From Symsagittifera roscoffensis (taxonomy: Eukaryota > Xenacoelomorpha > Acoela > Convolutidae), in assembly GCF_963678635.1 (NCBI RefSeq), contig NC_087064.1, forward strand, positions 38,928,532 to 38,992,531: DNA of 64,000 bases, read 5' to 3'. Within the stretch, counting starts at the first letter, position 1. Every line of letters starts with the position of its first letter. Shown here in pieces: positions 43,070 through 55,337 of the stretch. A program made the position numbers and the translations under genes. Below the pieces are notes generated by a model. It was not told the origin of the DNA. It did no database searches and saw only the letters and a program-made list of their open reading frames with translations.

Positions 43070-46000
43070 ATCAAAAAAGAACTGAAAAAATATCTTTCAT
43101 CATAGGATGTATGAGTCATCCAGAAAAAGCTAGATCGTGAAGCTATCTCGAAATTTACTGACATTTGAGACTTGAATATGAAAGCAAAAGCTGTCTAGAA
43201 TCAAAAATCAACTGAAAAAAAATCTTCATCCTTGAGGTATGAGCAAGCTACATCTTCATGATATCTGGAAAAAATTTGTTTTTGGGTTTTATGTATGATG
43301 ACAAAAATTGTTTAGAATCAGAAAACAACATTTAAGACTTCATAAACGTCACAATAGAGTGTATGATTCATCCAGAGCTATATTGTCACGCTAACTCTAA
43401 AATTATTGAATTTTGGACTTACTTATGAAGACAAAAAAGTTTAGAATCAATACTTCACATCAATAAAAAAAGATAATGAAAACTGAAATTGTTCAGAATA
43501 AATAAAAAACTTGAAATAAAAAACTTATGGTTCATCATAGAAAGTATGAGTCATCCAGAAAAAGCTAAATCATCATGCTATCTTGGAAAATCTTGACCTT
43601 TGAGAATTGATTACTCAGAAAAAAATGATTAGAATCAAAAACATCTGAAATTTTTTTTATCCACATCAAAGAACGGATGAGCAATCCAGAAAATTTAACT
43701 TCACCCTGCTATCTTGCAAATTATCGATTTTTGAGAGTTGATTATGGAACAAAAATTGTTCAGAATCAAAAAACTATTTCTGAAAAAAATGACCTTCATC
43801 ATAGGATGTATGAATCATTCAAAAAAGCTAAATCATCATGCTATCTCGGAAATTATCAACTTCTGGGACTTATTTATGAAAAAAATTGTTTAGAATAAAA
43901 AAACAACTGAAAATAAATTTTACCTTCAACATAGGATGTTTGAGTCATCCAGAAAAAGCTACATCATCATGCTATCTCAGAAACTATTGATTTTTCAGAA
44001 TTAATTATGGAAAAAAATAGTGTTTAGAAAAAAAAGAACTGAAAAAAATTATCTTTCATCGTAGGATGTATGAGTCATCCAGAAAAAGCTAGATCGTCAG
44101 GCTATCTCGAAATTTACTGACTTTTGAGACTTGAATATGAAAGCAAAAGCTGTCTAGAATCAAAAACCAATTGAAAAAAATCTTCATCCTTGGAGGTATG
44201 AGCAAGCTACATCTTCATGATATCTGGAAAAATTTTGTTTTTGGGATTTATTCATGATGACAAAAATTGTTTAGAATCAGAAAACAACATTTAAGACTTC
44301 ATAAACGTCACAATAGAGTGTATGATTCATCCAGAGCTATATTGTCACGCTAACTCTAAAATTATTGAATTTTGGACTTACTTATGAAGACAAAAAAGTT
44401 TAGAATCAGTACTTCACATTTATAAAAAAAGATTATGAAAACTGAAATTGTTCAGAATAAATAAAAAACTTGAAATAAAAAACTTATGGTTCATCATAGA
44501 AAGTATGAGTCATCCAGAAAAAGCTAAATCATCATGCTATCTTGGAAAATCTTGACCTTTGAGAATTGATTACTCAGAAAAAAAATGATTAGAATCAAAA
44601 ACATCTGAAATTTTTTTTATCCCTATCAAAGAACGGATGAGCCGTCCAGAAAATTTTACTTCACCCTCCATCATAGAATGCATGAATCATTCAAAAAAAG
44701 CTAAATCATCATGCTATCTCGGAAACTATCAATTTCTGGGACTTAATTATGTAAAAAATTGTGTTTAGAATAAAAAAACAACTGAAAAAAAATTCTACCT
44801 TCAAGATAGTATGTTTGAGTCATCCAAAAAAAGCTACATCATCATGCTATCTCGGAAACTATCGATTTTTGAGAATTAAGTACGGACAAAAATTGTGTTT
44901 AAAATCAAAAAAGAACTGAAAAAAATATCTTTCATCATAGGATGTATGAGTCATCCAGAAAAAGCTAGATCGTGAAGCTATCTCAAAGTTTACTGACTTT
45001 TGAGACTTGAATATGAAAGCAAAAGCTGTCTAGAATCAAAAACCAACTGAAAAAAAATCTTCATCCTTGGAGGTATGAGCAAGCTACATCTTCATGATAT
45101 CTGGAAAAACTTTGTTTTTGGGATTTATGTATGATGACAAAAATTGTTTAGAATCAGAAAACAACATTTAAGACTTCATAAACGTCACAATAGAGTGTAT
45201 GATTCATCCAGAGCTATATTGTCACGCTAACTCTAAAATTATTGAATTTTGGACTTACTTATGAAGAAAAAAAAGTTTAGAATCAATACTTCACATCAAT
45301 AAAAAAAGATTATGAAAAGTGAAATTGTTCAGAATAAATAAAAAACTTGAAATAAAAAACTTATGGTTCATCATAGAAAGTATGAGTCATCCAGAAAAAG
45401 CTAAATCATCATGCTATCTTGGAAAATCTTGACCTTTGAGAATTGATTACTCAGAAAAAAAATGATTAGAATCAAAAACATCTGAAATTTTTTTTATCCA
45501 CATCAAAGAACGGATGAGCCATCCAGAAAATTTTACTTCACCCTGCTATCTCGCAAATTATCAATTTTTGAGAATTGATTATGGAACAAAAATTGTTCAG
45601 AATCCAAAAAAACTATTTCTGAAAAAAATGACCTTCATCATAGGATGTATGAATCATTCAAAAAAGCTAAATCATCATGCTATCTCGGAAATTATCAACT
45701 TCTGGGACTTATTTATGAAAAAAATTGTTTAGAATAAAAAAACAACTGAAAATAAATTTTACCTTCAACATAGGATGTTTGAGTCATCCAGAAAAAGCTA
45801 CATCATCATGCTATCTCAGAAACTATTGATTTTTGAGAATTAATTATGGAAAAAAATAGTGTTTAGAAAAAAAAAGAACTGAAAAAAATTATCTTTCATC
45901 GTAGGATGTATGAGTCATCCAGAAAAAGCTAGATCCTCAGGCTATCTCGAAATTTACTGACTTTTGAGACTTGAATATGAAAGCAAAAGCTGTCTAGAAT

Positions 46001-49000
46001 CAAAAACCAACTGAAAAAAATCTTCATCCTTGGAGGTATGAGCAAGCTACATCTTCATGATATCTGGAAAAATTTTGTTTTTGGGATTTATTCATGATGA
46101 CAAAAATTGTTTAGAATCACAAAACACCATTTAAGACTCCATAAACGTCACAATAGAGTGTATGATTCATCCAGAGCTATATTGTCACGCTAACTCAAAA
46201 ATTATTGAATTTTGGACTTACTTATGTAGACAAAAATGTTTAGAATTAATACTTCACATCAATAAAAAAATTATGAAAATTGAAATTGTTTAGAATGAAA
46301 AAAAAACTTGAAAAAACTTATATTTCATCATAGAATGTATGAGTCATCCAGAAAAAGCTAAATCATCATTATATCTCGGAAATTATTGACTTTTGAGCCA
46401 TGCTTATCAAGAGAAGAGTTGTCTAAAATCAAGAAACAAGGGGAAAAAATTGCCCTTGATGTATGAGTCATCCAGAAAAAGCTACATCATCATGCTATAT
46501 CGGAAACTATTGATTTTTGAGAATTAAGTAGGGAAAAAAATTGTGTTTAAAATCAAAAAAGAACTGAAAAAAATATCTTTCATCATAGGATGTATGAGTC
46601 ATCCAGAAAAAGCTAGATCGTGAAGCTATCTCAAATTTTACTGACTTTTGAGACTTGAATATGAAAGCAAAAGCTGTCTAGAATCAAAAACCAACTGAAA
46701 AAAAATCTTCATCCTTGGAGGTATGAGCAAGCTACATCTTCATGATATCTGGAAAATTTTTGTTTTTGGGATTAATGTATGATGACAAAAATTGTTTAGA
46801 ATCAGAAAACAACATTTAAGACTTCATAAACGTCACAATAGAGTGTATGATTCATCCAGAGCTATATTGTCACGCTAACTCTAAAGTTATTGAATTTTGG
46901 ACTTCTTTATGAAGACAAAAAAGTTTAGAATCAATACTTCACATTTATAAAAAAAGATTATGAAAACTGAAATTGTTCAGAATAAATAAAAAACTTGAAA
47001 TAAAAAACTTATGGTTCATCATAGAAAGTATGAGTCATCCAGAAAAAGCTAAACCATCATGCTATCTTGGAAAATCTTGACCTTTGAGAATTGATTACTC
47101 AGAAAAAAAATGATTAGAATCAAAAACATCTGAAATTTTTTTTATCCACATCAAAGAACGGATGAGCCATCCAGAAAATTTTACTTCACCCTGCTATCTC
47201 GCAAATTATCAATTTTTGAGAATTGATTATGGAACAAAAATTGTTCAGAATCAAAAAAACTATTTCTGAAAAAAATGACCTTCATCATAGGATGTATGAA
47301 TCATTCAAAAAACTAAATCATCATGCTATCTCGGAAATTATCAACTTCTGGGACTTATTTATGAAAAAAATTGTTTAGAATAAAAAAACAACTGAAAAAA
47401 ATTATCTTTCATCATAGGATGTATGAGTCATCCATAAAAAGCTAGATCGTCAGGCAATCTCGAAATTTACTGACTTTTGAGACTTGAATATGAAAGCAAA
47501 AGCTGTCTAGAATCAAAAACCAACTGAAAAAAATCTTCATCCTTGGAGGTATGAGCAAGCTACATCTTCATGATATCTGGGAAAATTTGGTTTTTGGGAT
47601 TTATTCATGATGACAAAAATTGTTTAGAATCACAAAACACCATTTAAGACTCCATAAACGTCACAATAGAGTGTATGATTCATCCAGAGCTACATTGTCA
47701 CGCTAACTCAAAAATTATTGAATTTTGGACTTACTTATGTAGACAAAAATGTTTAGAATTATTATTTCACATCAATAAAAAAATTATGAAAATTGAAATT
47801 GTTTAGAATGAAAAAAAACTTGAAAAAAACTTATGGTTCACCATAGAATGTATGAGTCATCCAGAAAAAGCTAAATCATCATTATATCTCGGAAATTATT
47901 GACTTTTGAGCCATGCTTATCAAGAGAAGAGTTGTCTAAAATCAAGAAACAAGGGAAAAAAATTGCCCTTGATGTATGAGTCATCCAGAAAAAACTACAT
48001 CATCATGCTATATTGAGAGCTTTCGAATTGGGAGACTTGATTTTGAAGACAAAAAAGATTAGATTCAAAAAACAACTGATTTTTTTTTATTTTCATAGGA
48101 TGTTTGAGTCATGCAGAAAAGGGTACATCATCTTGCTATTTCGGAAACAATCGACTTCTGAGACTTGATTTTGATCACAAAAATTGTCTAGATTCAAAAA
48201 ACAACTAAAAAAACAGATCTTCATTATGCTTTTTTGGAAAATATTGACTGTTGAGACTCGATTATAAAGACAAAAACTGTTTAGAATCAAGAAACAAATG
48301 AAAAAAAAATTTTTTTCATCGGAAGATGTATGGGTCATCCAAAAAAATCTACATCATCATTCTATGTCGAAAAGTATTGGCTTTTGAGGCTCGATTATCA
48401 AGACAAAATTTGATTAGAATAAAAAAAAACATTTGAAAAAAAATTATCCTTCATCATAGGATATATGAGTCATCCAGAAAAAGCTACATCATCTCACTAT
48501 CTCAAAAACTATCAACTTTTGAGACTTGACTATGAAGACAAAAGCTGTCTAGAATCACAAACCAACTGACAAAGTATAATAATCTTAATCATAAGATGTT
48601 TGAGTCATCCAGAAAAGTTACATTATCATGCTATAGCTGATAATAATCAACTTTTGAGACTTGATCATGAAGACAAAAGTTGTCTGGGATCAAAAAACAA
48701 AAAAAGCTTTTTTTTTCTTCAGAGGATGTATGGGTCATTCAGAAAAACCTACATCATCGTGCTATCTCGGAAATTGTTGACTTTTGAGGCTTGCTTATAA
48801 AGAAAAAAGTTGTTTAGAATCAAGTAACCACTGAAAAAAAAAAGTTGTGCTTCATCATCGGACGTATGAGTCATCCAGAAAAAGCTACATCATCATGCTA
48901 TCTCGAGAGTTTTTGAATTGGAAGACTTGATTTTGAAGACAAAAATGTTCAGATTCATAAAAAAATTTAATTTTATTTTCCATAGAATGTTTTAGTCATG

Positions 49001-50289
49001 CAGAAAAATATACGTCATCTTGCTAATTCGGAAACAATCGACTTCTGAGACTTGATTTTGATCACAAAAGTTGTCTAGATTCAAAAGCAACTAAAAAAAT
49101 AGATCTTCATTTTGCTATTTCGGAAAAAATTGACTTCTGAGACTCGATTTTGAAGACAAAAACTATTTGGAATCAAAAAACAACCAAATTTTTTTTTCAT
49201 CAGAGGATGTATGGGTCATCCTAAAAATTCTACATCATCATGCTATCTCGAAAACTATGGGCTTTTGTGGCTCGATTATGAAGACAAAATTTGTTTAGAA
49301 TCGAAAAACAACTGAAAAAAAATTATCCTTCATCTTAGGATGTCTGAGTAACCCATAAAAAGCTCCATCTTCAGGCTATCTCGAAAACTATCGCTTTCTG
49401 AGAGTTGAATAAGCAGACAAAAGTTAGTGAGCAGACAAAAGAATCAGAAACAAAAACAAAAAAAAAGTAATTTTAATCATAAGATGTGTCAGTCATCCAG
49501 AGAAAGCTACATCATCTCATTATGTCGAAAACTATCGGTTTTGAGACTTGAATATGAAAACAAAGCTGTCTAGAATCACAAACCAACTGAAAAAAAAATA
49601 ATCATAATCGTAGGATGTATGATTCATCCAGAAAAAATTAACCTTATCATGCTATCTCGAAAAATATCGACATTTGAGACTTGATCACGAAGACAAAAGT
49701 GATTTAGAATCAGGAAACAACTTAAAAAAATTGTACTTCATCATAGGATGTATGAGTTGTCCAGAAAAAGCTACATTATCTTGCTATCTCGAAAACTATG
49801 GCTTTTTCAGACTTGAATAAGAAGACAAAAAATATTTAGATTAAAAAAAATACAAAAAAAATAATCTTCATCAGAGCATGTATGGGTCATCCAGAAAAAC
49901 TAACATCATCATGTATCTCGGAAATTTTTGACTTTTGAAAACAGAAGTTGTTTAGAATCAAAGAACAACTGAAAAAAATTATCCTTCATCATAGGATGTA
50001 TGAGTCATCCAGAAAAAGCTACATCATCAAATTATCTTAAGAAAATTGCTTTTTGAAACTTAAATAAGAAAACAAAATTTGATTACATTAAAAAAATTAA
50101 TCTTCATCATAGGATGTATGAGTCATTCAGAAAAACATCTACATCATATTGCTATCTCGGAACTTATCGACTTTTGAGAATTGATCATGAAGACAAAAGT
50201 AATAAAGTTTTTTAGCTTCACCATAGGATGTTGCAGTCATCCAGAAAAGCTACATTATCTCGCTAGACTTGATTATGAAAACAAAAATT
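43070..50289 (+). repeat. Plus-orientation monomer array, copy 2
   Basis: Second copy of 29,021-37,197, shorter by one 959 bp higher-order unit. Same monomer types in the same order, differing by scattered single bases and small indels. No genes. Confidence 0.92.
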
Positions 50290-51619
50290 GTAACGGTTTG
50301 TGTTTCGGGCGCGTAAATTTGAATTTGAACTAATTTACCGCCAAAACTTGAAATATACTGAAGTAGTCCGCCTTTTTGTACATTGCTGAAAAAGTATTGG
50401 TTGACGTAGCTTGATTAACGTGATTTTTTAAGACAATTTTAATAAAGATCTTAAAACTCAATTAAAAATGACTGGATCAGAGTTACGTGATCACGGAAAT
50501 GATTTCAAAATTGTTTACTTAGCTTTGAGTTTCACATTTGAAACGGTATGTTTTCTTGAAGAACGTAATTTTTCGAATTTAGGAATTTAAGTTGAACATG
50601 TCTTGATACGCAGTACTTTGCTTGAGCACCAATTTTTGATTTAAAATTGTCAAAAGACTTATTCAATTACAGAGAGATTCGTATAGCCATCTAATTGTTT
50701 TTTATTTTTAATTTTTTATAAAGCTTCAACTTTCATATTGTTTACTGGATATATTGGAGGGATTTGAAAGTTCCAGGTTTAAAGTTTCTGTGAGGCTGGA
50801 ATCTATAATCTAGGAAGTTTCATCAAAAGTACACTATAATAGCAAAGATGGTTTTGTTGTTTTAAGAAGGAGTAAGGATTTTAGAGTTTTCCTCCGAAAC
50901 TATTGAAAAATCTAGCCATTTTCACAAGCAAAATACGTGAAATTACGTATGGATTGTCTATAAGGGTTTTTGCTACAAATTTTCAACTACTACCATTTTT
51001 CCAGTATAAAAATCCCATTTTCTTTAATGATGCAAAAAATATAAAAAATTGCTACCCTTTTGGGCTTGAAGTGTTGGTCTATACAAAAAATTGCGTTACG
51101 CGTTCTGAACCCTTGCTAAACAATGCGTGGCTCGGTGAGAGTAGCAATATGAGTGGTCTGAGGCCATTTTTTGGACCTCGTAACAAAAAGTTAGAAAATT
51201 GGCATAGGATGAGGTTTTTTCAAAAAGTCAACTCTATTTCTCTTCAATGGACGGTCTGAACAAATTCGTGCGATGTATCAAAATGCTTCTCTCAACCAAT
51301 GTATACTTTTTTTTTAGAAATTCAAAGACTATAGGATTTCAAGTTTCCGAGTGAAATTTTCAGATATTTTTCCGAGATTTGAAACTTCTAACTTTTTTTT
51401 AATTATTGATTAACGAACTTTCCTTGTCTTTCATTATGCTCTCCTTGTCCTAGCAACATTATAATAGAAGCATTAAGAGGCAGATAATTTCAATTAAGAA
51501 AATGTTCATACACAATAAAACCAAATGAAAGCTATTAAAACTCACTCTCAGTTTCAACATTAATTATATACACAATTTCATAATATGAAAATCAATCAAT
51601 CTCAATCTCGATTCCCTAG

Positions 51620-52252
51620 TTAAATAAGATCCCAATACTCATGCGGTTTTTCAAGTGTTGTCAACTTTTGCTTTTTCTTTGGCGCTAGACATAGAGAAGG
51701 AGTCAAGTTTACCATGTGATTACCTACTGTCGCTTGGGGGGTGCGCGTTGGAGTGAAGATTCTGGTTCATCAAGCCGGTGAAACTGTAGGAGGAGGATAA
51801 AAATTCTGGGTAACTAATAATGGTGACTCAATCTGTTCCATTCCCCATAAACGATCTAAAATTTAATTTCTTCGAAGTATTTTAACTGGTTTTCACACAT
51901 CGGAGTAACGTCACAATCGTATTTATACAAAATTTTTTAGCTGGTTTTGATAAAGTTGAAATATCAATCTGAAGAGGAAGAGGCTCGCCAGGATCAGTAT
52001 ATTTACCGGAATTTGTGAGGTAACTCAAATACTTCATTTTCAGTTCTTCGTCTTCCTTTGACATTTTTAAGGAAAGTTTACTGAATAAATGATAAAAAAA
52101 TTTTTGGGAATCATAATGTGATTTATACAAGTCCATTCATCAGAGTTGAAACTTTTTTCTTCGTTAATTTTTACAACAAATATACCGTAAACGGTTTCAT
52201 AAAAAATGGTTTTTTCCTGATTCGAATATCCGGTAAAAATATAACAAGGCAT
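51620..52252 (-). pseudogene. Core gene a, copy 2
   Basis: Copy of 38,528-39,160 with the same breaks. It opens with MPCYIFTGYSNQEKTIFYET and continues in a second frame through KMSKEDEELKMKYLSYL. An extra T near 51,933 changes the frame after STLSKPAKK relative to copy 1. Function unknown. Confidence 0.45.
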
Positions 52253-52739
52253 TTTTTGAAGAAAATTCAGAAGGAAATAGTCAACGTAACGCGGAAAGAG
52301 AAGAAAATGAAAATTGAAAATTCCTCAGGATATTGAAAAAGGGTTTGCTCTTTTAAAAATAGAAACATTGGGACCTCCTATGTAGCTTCTTATCAGTATA
52401 CAAAGAGAAGTTGTGTAGTTTTTTTATGTTACATTGGACGGTATACCATGTTTATCTTTTTTCTCGATGGCCAGTTTGAAAAATGCAAATGGCTAGTTTG
52501 AAACACTACCTTTACATTGTGGCCTTTGACGGTCATTAAATTTCTTATGATTTGCACATGCTCAAAAAACTAATCCACTTGAACCAAATTGCAATTGAAA
52601 ACGTATGCGATATCAAGTACATTTGTGCTTATGTTAAAATAGATACAACGCTTTCTTTTGCAAACATCTACAATCAATTCAAACCATTTCATACTATTTA
52701 ATTTTAAAATCAAATTGCTTTGAAATTTTTTTTGTTACG

Positions 52740-53469
52740 ATGAATAAAACGAAAACAAACAACCCACAAACTGCAGATAAAGAATTTGGCGATTGCATTT
52801 TTGATATTTCGGAAAACAGTAAAAGGTTAGTGCGTGCTACATTGAAAACATATGACCAAAGGGGAACTTATGTATTGTTGAAAGTTTTCAAAAAGCAACT
52901 GAAGACGCTGAATGTGATTGTGTACAACGACTTTCCTTGACCAACGAAGAATTTTCAAAATTACTAAAATCGGGAAAGTCAATCCGAGCGCAAACAAAGA
53001 AACTTCTGATACTGCTGAAAACAAAGATAAACCACAGTCTAATTATAAACGTGACAGGAAATCTCAATTTTCCTCAAACACAAAGAATTTTAAACACGAA
53101 TCGAAATAATTTCTCTTCATAAAATGGCAGAAGCTATGTTCGAAGTTGTTTTACCTGATTATTTCAAAAAACTTCAACGTAATTTCAAGTTTGTTTAAAC
53201 TGAAAAAAATCCTAATTTATCTACTTTCAAAAATTATGCTTTAGGAAGTCACTTCAAATCTGAGTATTGCGTTTTTTGGTTGAAATTGAAAAAGAATCCC
53301 ATTACCATATATTGATTCAAGTAGATTCAGAGGAACAATTAAACCAACTTTTTCCTTCCCAAAAATGTTTCAGTGTTTCTTGTATTTTCACTTGCCTCAA
53401 ACATTTAGTTTCTCCTGCTAAAGATGTCAAGATGTCAAGTTATTTGACAAACTTAAGCTAGCTCTCACT
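52740..53469 (+). pseudogene. Core gene b, copy 2
   Basis: Copy of 39,648-40,377. It begins MNKTKTNNPQTADKEFGDCI. TGA replaces TAA at the first frame end, and the second start MAEAMFEVVLPDYFKKLQ is at 53,124. An added A near 53,200 relative to copy 1 moves the frame at the same break point. Dead, unrecognised. Confidence 0.45.
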
Positions 53470-53651
53470 TAATCAGCACAACCTGTTGCAGCCAATCTCG
53501 ATTTGTTAGATTTCAATGCAATCAAAAAACGTTTACCCAACTTACTGCTTTCTGCAACATCATCTAACAAACAAACTTCACCAAATCAAAACGTCTGCCA
53601 AAAGTCTCCTGCAGTTGTGGGACAGAAACAAATTGATAATACAGTTACGCC
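53214..53651 (+). repeat. Outer inverted-repeat arm A, core 2
   Basis: Pairs with 54,901-55,337. Copy of 40,121-40,558. Confidence 0.85.
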
Positions 53652-53664
53652 AAAGTTGTTTCAT

Positions 53665-53738
53665 TTGTTGGATTGTTGAGTGCAAATTATGTTAACCCAA
53701 AGAAAGAAAACTAAAATTTTGTTTTTAAACCGTCCCAT
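53665..53738 (+). repeat. Inner inverted-repeat arm b, core 2
   Basis: Pairs with 54,250-54,323. Copy of 40,572-40,645. Confidence 0.8.
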
Positions 53739-54262
53739 TAATTCAGATATTGAGGAAATTAAATGCGACAAGAAACCTTTCATAATCAAATAACTTTCTG
53801 TTTGCTCTGCTAAAACAATTGGTACAATTCATTTTCTGCCACCACTTCCATTTAATACTTTATCGAAAGAAGAGAAAAAAGCTTAAAACTGGGTATCTAA
53901 ATTTCTGCATGGGCTTCCTTGGGACGAAGGTGAATACCCTCACTCATTCTTGGATCAAATTTGTGACAGCATTCGTTTGAGAAACCCAAACGCAATTTTT
54001 TGCTAAAGGTACACAAAAATCAGTTTTATTAGCTGAGTTTTTGAAATTACCCGTGACCAATTTAGAAGATATTGGCTGCCCAAAGATTGAACAGATATTG
54101 GGCCAAGAAAAACAAATTTGCAAAGGACATTCTCTTTTACTTCCTTCGCATCAATTATTAAAGCATTGTACCTGTAGAAAATCCAATTTTTTTTCGATTG
54201 GATACAAAATGAATTTTTCAATGATGCAAACAACCTTATCTCTAAAAAAATGGGACGGTTGA
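53689..54262 (+). pseudogene. Core gene c, copy 2
   Basis: Copy of 40,596-41,169 with the same three TAA stops and the same frameshift. The motifs FLHGLPWDEGEYPHSF and CTCRKSN are kept, and one substitution (E to D) is seen in LPVTNLEDIGCPK. The identical lesions date the inactivation before the duplication. Function unknown. Confidence 0.5.
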
Positions 54263-54323
54263 AAAACAAACTTTTAGTTTTCTTTCTTTGGGTTAAGATT
54301 ACTTACACTCAACATTCCAACAA
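54250..54323 (-). repeat. Inner inverted-repeat arm b', core 2
   Basis: Reverse complement of 53,665-53,738. Confidence 0.8.
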
Positions 54324-54386
54324 AAGAAACATATTTAGTTTGAATGCTTTAAGAAAGAAGCAAAACGCAACACCTGTCACGTGACC

Positions 54387-55190
54387 TAGATAACATTTTT
54401 TTATTGGACAAGGCAAAACATATGTGTACCCAGGTTCGGCATTATTTTTTTCTTGCAAATATCCTGCTGCGTCATGCAATATTGCATGTAATCTAAGAAA
54501 ATTGAACTGTTTCAAGTGTTTGTCGAGCGACGAATTGTCTATTCCAATTAAACCACCATGTGGTCTGTTTTCCAAATCAAAATCCAAGTTAATATCAGCA
54601 TCCAAATACAAGTAAGTGGCTAAAAAATACTGAAATCTGACTGATTTGTCTGGGTACTGCGTTCTTATGTCGTTAAAAACTTCATGAGTATTCTCATCAT
54701 TATCTACAGATCAAGTTTTCTATAACCACTTGTTAAAATATCCATTATTTTACAAACAGCGGCAGAATGGGGTCCATTAATTAAATTTTCAAATCTTTTC
54801 TAAGTTTCTGTGTTCATCTCATCTGTTTGATCATGTCTGCTCTCTGTGTGTTTCTTTGAAACTGCAGTCGAATTTTTGCGGACTTGTCGATGATGCAGCA
54901 GGCGTAACTGCATGATCAATTTGTTTCTGTCCCCCAACTGCAGCAGACTTTTTGCAGACGTTTTGATTTGGTGAAGTTTGTTTGTTAGATGATGTTGCAG
55001 AAAGCAGTAAGTTGGGTAAACGTTTTTTGTTTGCATTGAAATCTAACAAATCGAGATTGGCTGCAACAGGTTTTGCTGAATAAGTGAGAGCTAGTTTAAG
55101 TTTGTCAAATAACTTGACATCTTGACATCTTTAGCAGGAGAAACTAAGTGTTTGAAGCAAGTGAAAATACAAGGAATACTGAAACTTTTT
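54387..55190 (-). pseudogene. Core gene d, copy 2
   Basis: Copy of 41,293-42,100. The alanine/serine-rich part lies in frames at 55,049-54,800, and the C-terminal domain (NRPHGGLIGIDNSSLDKHLK, HAILHDAAGYLQEK) in the frame starting at 54,611. An extra T near 54,400 lets the last frame run on to about 54,309 through unrelated residues. Same earlier lesions as copy 1; unrecognised. Confidence 0.5.
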
Positions 55191-55337
55191 TGGGAAGGAA
55201 AAAGTTGGTTTAATTAATCTTCTGAATCTACTTGAATCAAATATGGTAATGGGATAGTTTTTCAATTTCAACCAAAAGGGCAATATTCAGATTTGAAGTG
55301 GCTTCCTTAAGCATGTTTTTTTTGAAGTAGATAAATT
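54901..55337 (-). repeat. Outer inverted-repeat arm A', core 2
   Basis: Reverse complement of 53,214-53,651. It retains TTTGCATTGAAATC, which copy 1 lacks, so this copy is closer to arm A. Confidence 0.85.

Larger units (their letters stand above)
50290..55337. mobile_element. Core 2 of the array-flanked element
   Basis: Second copy of 37,198-42,235, with the same four broken genes and inverted repeats. Shared frameshifts and stops show that the genes were already dead before the duplication. Differences include A-to-G and G-to-C changes near 52,740-52,770, an extra T in gene d, and a restored 9-base stretch (TTTGCATTG) in arm A' at about 55,030 that is missing in copy 1. The first 1.33 kb again holds no supported gene. 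Confidence 0.6.
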
